A program made the translations under genes and the position numbers. Below are positions 58,631 to 64,000 of a stretch of DNA of 64,000 nucleotides, piece by piece. The DNA comes from BAIKAL-G1 sp943369525 (GTDB taxonomy: Bacteria > Cyanobacteriota > Cyanobacteriia > PCC-6307 > Cyanobiaceae), in NCBI GenBank assembly GCA_943369525.1, contig CALRNL020000003.1, positions 124,001 through 188,000 on the forward strand, read 5' to 3'. Positions within the stretch are counted from its first letter, which is position 1, and each line of letters starts with the position of its first letter. The notes under the pieces are model-generated. The model was not told the DNA's origin and ran no database searches. It worked only from the letters and a program-made list of their open reading frames with translations.

Positions 58631-59953
58631 ATGTTGCGATTGAAGGGCCTGTTGCCACGGCTTTGGCAGGCGCCAGCCGTTCTGCCCCTTGGGCTGCCCC
58701 TGCTGGCCATTGGGGCCTGGATTCCCGCCCTGCTCCGCCTGGGCCGCACTTCGGCGGACCAGGTGGCGGAAAGCTTTGGCATCACTAGCGCCTGCCAGGG
58801 CCCACGCTTCCTATTGGGCTGGCTTGGCGAGGGCGTTAGCGCCCCTGCCACGGCCGGGTTCAGCAGCTCCCGGCCGGCCCAGGTGGTGGCCTGGCTGAGC
58901 TGTGAGTTGAGCCAGCATTCGCCGCTCAACCCGCCCCAGGCCTTCCTGGTGCTCGGCCTCCTGCTCACCTTTGGCCTGGCCCTGCTGGCCTGCCGCCGGG
59001 CCGGCTTTCGCAGCGACACCAGCCTGGTGGTGGCCTTTGTGATCACCACAGCGCCCTGCTCCTTCTCCCGCATCGGCCATTTGTCCCTGGCCATGCTCTG
59101 GCCGATCATTCCGGGCCTGCTGGCCTGCCATGGGCTCTGGCGCAGCCTGCAGGCGCGCCGCGTCAGTTGGGGCGTGCTGGGCTCGGGGGCCCTGGCCGGC
59201 TTGCTCTGTTTTCCCGCCCAGGATTACTACATTGTTTTTCTGGTTCTGCAGATCCTGGCCTGCCTGGCCCTGTTGCTGTTTTTGGCCACCACGCGCACGC
59301 TTGAACCCGCAATTTTGGGCCGGCTGGCAGCAGCGGGCTGTCTGTTTGTGCTTGGTTTTCTGGCGATTATCGTCTTGGCCCAGTCGCCCAACCTGCTGGC
59401 CGTGGCTGGGGCTGGACCCCCAGCCTCCTGGGTGATGCCCCGCTCGCCCAATGAGCAATTTCTCTATGGCTTGTTGCCCTTCACCTGGCTGATTCCGCCG
59501 CCTTGGATTGGGCTTGTTAATCAGGCCTTCGTTGAAAGCGGCGTGTCCACAGCTACGGAGTCCTATTGGATATCCAGCGGCAGCCTGCTGATTCCGATCG
59601 CCTGGTTGGTGGCGCTTTGGCAGTTGGCCCGACGGGGCCCCAGCCCAGCCCAGCCAAACTCAGCCCAGCCCAGTTCTGCCGATCCCAGCCGGGCCCAGGG
59701 CAGTCCTGTGCTGGCCAGGCCAGCCCAGCCCGATAGCCAGGCCGAACCGATTGCGTTCTTTGCCCTGCTGCTGGGCCTGGTCACCTTTTTGGGCTTGTTC
59801 TGCATGACCATCGGTGGCCTGGGAACCCTGTTTGCGGTGCTGGTGAGCCCGGTGCTGCGCTCGCTCAATCGCTACACGGTGTTTGTTTACGGAGCCAGCG
59901 TGTTGCTGCTGGCCTCTGTGCTGGATGCCTCCCTGCGGAGGCGCTTGCGATGA
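58631..59953 (+). CDS. Polytopic membrane protein, part 1 of a two-gene unit
   Basis: 440 residues with about ten membrane segments (LPLGLPLLAIGAWIPALL, AFLVLGLLLTFGLALLACR, LLCFPAQDYYIVFLVLQILACLALLLFLA, LFVLGFLAIIVLAQ, YGLLPFTWLIPPPWIGL, FFALLLGLVTFLGLFCMTIGG and more). It resembles GT-C-type glycosyltransferases or O-antigen-like membrane proteins, but no catalytic Asp/Glu motif can be assigned with confidence. A Pro/Ser/Ala/Gln-rich stretch (QPNSAQPSSADPSRAQG) sits in a loop near residue 340-365. The stop overlaps the next gene by ATGA. Confidence 0.75.
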   Translation: MLRLKGLLPRLWQAPAVLPLGLPLLAIGAWIPALLRLGRTSADQVAESFGITSACQGPRFLLGWLGEGVSAPATAGFSSSRPAQVVAWLSCELSQHSPLNPPQAFLVLGLLLTFGLALLACRRAGFRSDTSLVVAFVITTAPCSFSRIGHLSLAMLWPIIPGLLACHGLWRSLQARRVSWGVLGSGALAGLLCFPAQDYYIVFLVLQILACLALLLFLATTRTLEPAILGRLAAAGCLFVLGFLAIIVLAQSPNLLAVAGAGPPASWVMPRSPNEQFLYGLLPFTWLIPPPWIGLVNQAFVESGVSTATESYWISSGSLLIPIAWLVALWQLARRGPSPAQPNSAQPSSADPSRAQGSPVLARPAQPDSQAEPIAFFALLLGLVTFLGLFCMTIGGLGTLFAVLVSPVLRSLNRYTVFVYGASVLLLASVLDASLRRRLR

Positions 59954-61068
59954 CAGCGTCCCAAGGGCGGGATCGCAGCCTGGTGTTCTTCGCGCTGCTG
60001 GCCATCTGGATTGGCATCGAACTGCTCACCAGCAGTGGCTGGCTGGCGATTCGCTCGATCCTGCAGCAACCGGTTGTTAAGGGGCCGGCTCCGGGTTCCC
60101 TGGCCCAGCTGTTGCAGCGTTCCGGCAGCGCTCCCCTTCCCCGGGTTTGGTTTGCTCCCTACACCAGCTACCCCGAGCCCGGCCTGATCGAAAGCCGCTT
60201 GCGCAGCGGCGTGTATGACACCTTTGCGGCCTTCCCGGCCAGCGGCCTTGCCAGCAATTACGGCGCCGTCAAGCTCGGCCCAGCCGACCTGATCTTCGCC
60301 CAGGCCTCCAGCCAGGGGCTCCTGGCGGAGGCCCAACTGGCCAGGGATCTGGGTTATCAGTTTTTCGCCCTTGATTTGGGCGCCATTGATTTTAGTTCCA
60401 ATCATTTTAGTTTCCATAATTTGGGTTCCAATCATTTGGGTTTAACCGATGCCGTCGCCCAGATGTTGGCGCTCTGTAAGTCTGTCAATGGCTGTCAGGT
60501 TAGTAAGGATGGGTATGTCCTTTTCCCCCTGAATCGGGCCCCTGGGGCCTGGATTGGGGGCCTCGATGCCGTTCAGCGCTCCAGCAAGGATTTCCCCCAG
60601 CGGGCTGCCGGCTTCCGCTGGGCTGGCGTGGTGTTAAACCCCAACCAATGGTTTGTGCCCGAGGCTTCCGATCTGGTGATCCGCCCCGGTGCCAGGCCGC
60701 TGGTGCGCATCTGGGCTAGCCCCCTGCTGAGCAATCAGCTCTATGTCTATGCCGATCGGGATCTTTCGGGCCCCTTGGCCAGTCGACTGCAGACCCGCCA
60801 GCGGCGCCTCTGGTTGACCCTGGCCCCCGGGGTTGGCGGGGCCGATCTCTGTTTGCAAGGCCAGGCCCATCGGCCCTGCCAGCCCCTGCGCCTGCGGCAG
60901 CGCCAGCCCCGGTTGGACATCAGCCAGCGCGTTGCGGCTGGCCAGGTCAGCACGATCCGCACCCTGGCCCTATTTGGCCCCCAGGGCCAGGCGATTCGCC
61001 TTAACCAGCTGCCTGGCCTGCCCGATGGGACCGGGGCTCGCGCCATCTACGGGCTCGAGATCGAATGA
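59950..61068 (+). CDS. Membrane-anchored extracytoplasmic protein, part 2 of a two-gene unit
   Basis: 372 residues. One N-terminal membrane segment (LVFFALLAIWIGIELLTSS) is followed by a large polar domain (FAPYTSYPEPGLIESRLRSGVYDTFAAFPASGL, FFALDLGAIDFSSNHFS, LCKSVNGCQVSKDGYVLFPLN, VYADRDLSGPLASRLQTRQRR). ATGA overlap with the preceding polytopic gene implies coupled translation. In other bacteria similar polytopic domains and such extracytoplasmic domains occur in one chain, so this may be a split form. Role in surface glycan or lipid modification is a guess. Confidence 0.72.
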   Translation: MTASQGRDRSLVFFALLAIWIGIELLTSSGWLAIRSILQQPVVKGPAPGSLAQLLQRSGSAPLPRVWFAPYTSYPEPGLIESRLRSGVYDTFAAFPASGLASNYGAVKLGPADLIFAQASSQGLLAEAQLARDLGYQFFALDLGAIDFSSNHFSFHNLGSNHLGLTDAVAQMLALCKSVNGCQVSKDGYVLFPLNRAPGAWIGGLDAVQRSSKDFPQRAAGFRWAGVVLNPNQWFVPEASDLVIRPGARPLVRIWASPLLSNQLYVYADRDLSGPLASRLQTRQRRLWLTLAPGVGGADLCLQGQAHRPCQPLRLRQRQPRLDISQRVAAGQVSTIRTLALFGPQGQAIRLNQLPGLPDGTGARAIYGLEIE

Positions 61069-61159
61069 CGGCTTTGCCGTTTGTTCGCTGCGCTCGGCAG
61101 GAATCAAGCGCCCCCATTTTTGGCCAGGGCGCCGTTGCTGCTGGGCTGGCGGGTGGGTC

Positions 61160-61612
61160 TCAAAGCGCAATCTCAAACCCCTCCGCCTGGTCCAGCACCA
61201 CCCGGTTTTGCCAGCTGCCGGTGAGGTTGGGCTGGCCATCGAGGCCATAGGCCGGGCCGCAGCGCATCAACACCTGGCCGCGCCAAATGGAGGAGGGCGC
61301 CGCGCCCACGCTCCAGGTGATCGGCGGCTGGCCCGGGGCCAGGCTGAGGTGCAGCAGGGGCTGGCGGCCCGCCAGGTTGCAGGCCGGGGCCTGGTCCCCG
61401 GGTTGGCGACTGGCCAGGCTGGCCAGGCGGCGGTCGTCCTCGATGAGGCGCCGGGCCCGCCGTTCGAACTGGCGCTGGTGCAGCCGCTCGAACACTTTGG
61501 CGGCCAGGGACCCCTGGGAGAGCAGGGCCTCCAGCAGCCAGGTCGCCAGCAGCAGGCCCAGGCCCAGGGCGAGGAGCAGCTCCACCAGGGTGAAGCCGCC
61601 GGAGCGGCCCAC
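61160..61612 (-). CDS. Pseudopilin, PilW-like
   Basis: Starts at a GTG (61612) that gives the short leader MGRSGG followed by the class III cleavage motif FTLVELLLALGLGLLLATWLL, or else at ATG 61816, which would create an 80-residue basic/Pro-rich leader unlike pilins. The mature part is about 145 residues, with a helical stretch (KVFERLHQRQFERRARRLIEDDRR) and a beta-rich C-terminus (ITWSVGAAPSSIW, NLTGSWQNRVVLDQAEGFEIAL). Last gene of a four-gene minor pilin operon. Conserved pilin N-terminus is clear; PilW-like is from order and length. Confidence 0.78.
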   Translation of the reverse strand: MGRSGGFTLVELLLALGLGLLLATWLLEALLSQGSLAAKVFERLHQRQFERRARRLIEDDRRLASLASRQPGDQAPACNLAGRQPLLHLSLAPGQPPITWSVGAAPSSIWRGQVLMRCGPAYGLDGQPNLTGSWQNRVVLDQAEGFEIAL

Positions 61613-61797
61613 TACGCGCTTCGCGTTGGGCCCCCTTGCCGCCGGGCTGGCCAGCCTGGGTCCTGGCGGCAGCTTGGGCTGGGGCGAACTCCTCAGGTGA
61701 ACCAACTTTTTGGGCGGAAAGCCTGGGAGCGCCATTGGTAGCGGCAAAACTGCCCCAAGGAACTCCCCCAAAGGCTGCCCTTTCGGCAGAGAAAGTC

Positions 61798-62271
61798 TCA
61801 TTGTTCCGGCTGGCAATGGCTGGCCGTTAGGGCCCCGGCCGGGTCGGCCCCGTAGCGGCCCAGGCGCACGATCCCCAGGGGTAGGGCCATCACCAGGCAG
61901 CGGCGCAGGGCCGTGCCACTGCGGCTGAGCACCACCAGGCCGCCATCGATCACCAGCCCGTTGGCGCTGAAGCGCAGGGTGGGCGGCAGGGAGTGGTGCA
62001 GGTCCACGGCTTCGCTGAAACCCTTTAAGGCCGTGGCACAGGCCGCGAGGCTGCCATCGATGGGGTCCTGCCAGCCCAGGGCGTGCAGGCTGAGGCCGCA
62101 GGCCTGCTGGCGCCGCTCCGCCTCGGCCCGGGCCAGCTGGATCCCGGCCAGCAGCTCGCCCGCCACCGCCTCGACCCGTTGGCGCTGGTGTTGCTCCTGG
62201 CTAGCGGCCAGGCCGAAGCAACCCAGGCCGCCGAGCAAGCCCAGCACCAGCAGTTGTTCGGTGAGGGTCAT
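61798..62271 (-). CDS. Pseudopilin, FimT/GspH-like
   Basis: 157 residues. Starts directly with MTLTEQLLVLGLLGGLGCFGLA, a pilin-like helix with Glu5 and almost no leader beyond the Met, so the upstream residues before cleavage are unclear. The rest (ELLAGIQLARAEAERRQQACGLSLHALGW, LRFSANGLVIDGGLVVLSRSG, RCLVMALPLGIVRLGRYG) fits the GspH/FimT shape with a beta-strand ladder. Overlaps the upstream PilV-like gene by ATGA. Confidence 0.75.
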   Translation of the reverse strand: MTLTEQLLVLGLLGGLGCFGLAASQEQHQRQRVEAVAGELLAGIQLARAEAERRQQACGLSLHALGWQDPIDGSLAACATALKGFSEAVDLHHSLPPTLRFSANGLVIDGGLVVLSRSGTALRRCLVMALPLGIVRLGRYGADPAGALTASHCQPEQ

Positions 62272-62708
62272 CCAACCGGCTCCCCAGGGCCCGGGCAGAG
62301 GCCATAGGCCGCCGTGCTGAACAGCCGCTGCCGCTGCCAGCGCCCCTGCGCCAAGGACACCTGCAAGCGCACCAGGCCCGGGGCCACCAGGCTCACCTGG
62401 CGCTGCATCGCTTCGGCGTCACCTCCAGGGGTTGCCTGGGGGTCGCCTGGGCTGGCGGCCGACTCGCCCAGCAGGTGCAGCAGCATCCGGTCGGGCGCCT
62501 CACAGGCCAGGTCGGTGAAGGGCTGCTGCTGGGCTCCGGCCCGCACCTGGGCCTGGCTGCGGCGCAGTTCCGCCTCCAGGCGCTCGCCGGCCAGCTCGGC
62601 CTGCTGTTCGCCGCCGAGGGCGCGGCCCAGGCCCGCCATCACTTCGAGGGAGCCGGCGCTGGCCAGGGCAAACACCAGGCCGGCCAGCATCACTTCAACC
62701 AGGTTCAT
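62268..62708 (-). CDS. Pseudopilin, PilV-like
   Basis: 146 residues. MNLVEVMLAGLVFALASAGSLEVMAGLG is a prepilin helix with Glu5, and a short preceding leader is lacking, similar to the next gene. The C-terminal two-thirds is mostly soluble, with low-complexity inserts (DPQATPGGDAEAM) and Cys (DLACEAP, GLCPGP). Overlaps both neighbours by ATGA, so it is coupled in the operon. Confidence 0.72.
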   Translation of the reverse strand: MNLVEVMLAGLVFALASAGSLEVMAGLGRALGGEQQAELAGERLEAELRRSQAQVRAGAQQQPFTDLACEAPDRMLLHLLGESAASPGDPQATPGGDAEAMQRQVSLVAPGLVRLQVSLAQGRWQRQRLFSTAAYGLCPGPGEPVG

Positions 62709-63217
62709 GCCCCCTCCTGGCGCAGGCCGGTGATGCGGCCGTCCTGGGCCGAGCGCTCGAAGTGCACCAGCCCCAGCCGTTGCTCGCCCCGCGGGCCGGT
62801 GAGTCTCATCCGCAAGCTGGCCAGGGACGGGTCCGCGGGCGGGCTCGGTTGCCAGTGCAAGTCCGCCAGCTGCCAGCGGGCCGGCAGGGCCAGGGCCAGG
62901 AGCGCCGGGCTGGGGCCGGCTGGATCCAGCGCTTCTGGTTGCTGCCCCACCAGGTGCTGGGCCAGCAGTTGGGCCAGGTCGCGCAGGCCGTCATCGGCCT
63001 GGCGGCGGCGCTGGTCGGCGCCCAGGGCCTGGCGGGAGGCCAGGGCGGCGCCCAGCAGGCCCATGCTGCTGGTGGCGAGCACCAGGCCGGCCACCAGGGC
63101 CAGGGGCATCACCAAGCCCGCCTCGCCATGGCGGCGCCTGGGCCGCCCAGGCCGGTTGGATTGTCTTGCCAGGCCTGCTGCCATCGGCGGGCCCTCCAGC
63201 GGTGGGGGTCGGAGCAT
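62705..63217 (-). CDS. Pseudopilin-operon protein, PilX-like
   Basis: 170 residues, first gene of the operon. Residues about 30-60 (HGEAGLVMPLALVAGLVLATSSMGLLGAALASRQALG) form a pilin-like hydrophobic helix after a basic leader, without a canonical FTLVE start. The rest is soluble and helix-rich. The ATG at 63217 or the ATG at 63184 could start it. Overlaps the PilV-like gene by ATGA. The assignment rests mainly on the operon: the other three genes carry pilin-type helices. Confidence 0.62.
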   Translation of the reverse strand: MLRPPPLEGPPMAAGLARQSNRPGRPRRRHGEAGLVMPLALVAGLVLATSSMGLLGAALASRQALGADQRRRQADDGLRDLAQLLAQHLVGQQPEALDPAGPSPALLALALPARWQLADLHWQPSPPADPSLASLRMRLTGPRGEQRLGLVHFERSAQDGRITGLRQEGA

Positions 63218-63559
63218 TCCCGGGCCTGGGCGCCCCAGTCCCCCGGGCCAGGCGGCGGGGTCGGCAACTCCACACAGACGGCCCTGGCCCGGCCCGCAGG
63301 GATCGGGGCGCCAGCCCTGGCGAGGTCAGCCTGGAACCAGCCCTTACAAGCCAGCTCTAACGGAACGGATTTAGCGAACTTTCTCTAGCCAAAGACTTTT
63401 ATTAAAACAGTTCTGCAGAGCTAAACCCGAGACCCAGTTCTATCGAGCTAGATCTAGTGAAGGGGTTCGGGCGAATCAGGTTTGGCTTGATGGCTCTAGT
63501 GAATCAGGTCTAGCGAGATGGCTCCAGTGAACTGGCTCTAGGCAGCCAGATGCCAGGCC
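63218..63559. other. Intergenic region of about 340 bp between lepA and the pseudopilin operon
   Basis: Contains an AT-rich segment (63385-63415, CTTTTATTAAAACAG) that may hold the pseudopilin operon promoter and a 28-bp imperfect tandem repeat at 63473-63528. No gene seen. Confidence 0.5.
63473..63528. repeat. 28-bp imperfect tandem repeat, 2 copies
   Basis: Both units begin GAATCAGGT and end with CTAGT or CCAGT; they differ at several positions. A third diverged copy may begin at 63529 (GAACTGGCTCTAGG). Together with GATCTAGTGA upstream, this is a CTAG-rich repetitive stretch downstream of lepA. Confidence 0.7.
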
Positions 63560-64000
63560 CTATTGGTTGAGTTTGAGCACGGCCATGAAGGCCTCCTGGG
63601 GCACATCCACCTTGCCCATGGCCTTCATGCGTTTTTTGCCCTTGGCCTGTTTCTGCAGGAGTTTTTTCTTACGGGAAATGTCGCCGCCGTAGCATTTAGC
63701 TAGCACATCTTTGCGCATGGCGCTGATGCTTTCGCTGGCAATCACCCGGCTGCCAATCGAGGCCTGGATCGGAATTTTAAACTGCTGGCGGGGGATCAGT
63801 TCCTTGAGCTTTTCCACCAGGCCCTTGCCCACGTTGTAGGCCTTATCCCGGTGCACGATGGTGGTGAGCGGATCGGCCTTTTCGGCATTGATCAACACAT
63901 CGAGGCGCACCAGTTCGTTCTTGCGGTAGCCGATCAGGCTGTATTCCATCGAGGCGTAGCCCTTGGTGCGGCTCTTCATCTGGTCGAAGAAGTCGGTCAC
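63560..64000 (-). CDS. lepA: Elongation factor 4 (LepA), C-terminal part; 5' end beyond window
   Basis: Ribosomal GTPase that back-translocates stalled ribosomes. Only the last 146 residues are visible: TDFFDQMKSRTKGYASMEYSLIGYRKNELVRLDVLINAEKADPLTTIVHRDKAYNVGKGLVEKLKELIPRQQFKIPIQASIGSRVIASESISAMRKDVLAKCYGGDISRKKKLLQKQAKGKKRMKAMGKVDVPQEAFMAVL, given here as landmarks only: the EF4-specific C-terminal domain with AKCYGGDISRKKKLL and QKQAKGKKRMK. Same strand as the pseudopilin operon but separated from it by 340 nt. Confidence 0.96.
   Translation of the reverse strand: MTDFFDQMKSRTKGYASMEYSLIGYRKNELVRLDVLINAEKADPLTTIVHRDKAYNVGKGLVEKLKELIPRQQFKIPIQASIGSRVIASESISAMRKDVLAKCYGGDISRKKKLLQKQAKGKKRMKAMGKVDVPQEAFMAVLKLNQ

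Noticed and set aside
61613..61816. 80-residue N-terminal extension of the PilW-like protein
   Set aside because: Pro/Gly/Arg-rich and far longer than prepilin leaders; the GTG at 61612 gives a normal leader.

Overview
The window is a 64 kb piece of a very GC-rich cyanobacterial chromosome. Chlorophyll synthase (chlG), a PetP-like cytochrome b6f protein, the clpR-clpP3 pair, a ddl-ftsQ-ftsZ cell-division block and an unpaired menG-type methyltransferase all point to a cyanobacterium. The compact layout, high GC and many ATGA/GTGA gene overlaps suggest a Cyanobium/Synechococcus-like picocyanobacterium. The genus is an inference from gene content only.

Layout. 1-11 kb: lpdA (cut by the window edge), a SpoU-family RNA methyltransferase, a small conserved protein, tRNA-Leu(CAG), murA, tRNA-Leu(CAA), argD-folC, a secreted pentapeptide-repeat protein, and a minus-strand operon of a DUF4359 protein, a cytosine-deaminase-like amidohydrolase and a FAD oxidoreductase. 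11-15 kb: tRNA-His with a clear terminator, then a tightly overlapping dgcA-dgcN-GGDEF-like operon, probably D-glutamate metabolism coupled to a signalling-type protein. 15-28 kb: housekeeping block of miaB, ddl, a small membrane protein, ftsQ, ftsZ, SRP RNA, panB, hemW, a PIN/TRAM protein, clpR-clpP3, ilvC and cbiB. 28-36 kb: more accessory and gene-poor, with a polyprenyl-phosphate sugar transferase, a glycosyltransferase, LysR- and AraC-type regulators, a divergent TMEM175-like membrane protein and several orphan small genes. 36-50 kb: tRNA-Ser, comEC, a LysM protein, glyQ, a RodZ-like protein with a coiled coil in place of the HTH, menG, hisF, petP, chlG, a class A penicillin-binding protein, rsmB, an alkyltransferase-like protein and trmH. 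50-63 kb: accessory surface region with a methyltransferase behind a 19-bp tandem array, a large membrane protein gene broken by two in-frame stops, a TPR-glycosyltransferase, an ABC permease, two tandem type IV pilins, a two-part membrane protein and a four-gene pseudopilin operon. The window ends inside lepA.

How the parts fit. The 51-63 kb region looks like a cell-surface module: major pilins, minor pilins and glycan or methyl transfer functions that may modify the pili or an envelope polysaccharide. The three-gene dgcA-dgcN-GGDEF operon is the best candidate for a little-described system. It couples predicted N-acetyl-D-glutamate racemase and D-glutamate N-acetyltransferase to a protein that appears to join a class III adenylate-cyclase-type sensory domain to a degenerate GGDEF domain (GGDSF).

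A second recurring theme is short tandem repetition at gene boundaries: 17 bp after the pentapeptide gene, 13 bp after trmH, 12 bp between the alkyltransferase-like gene and trmH, 19 bp upstream of the methyltransferase, 28 bp downstream of lepA, and 6-bp microsatellites at the amidohydrolase start and the glyQ stop. In the first two cases the repeats begin as copies of the gene's own 3' end.
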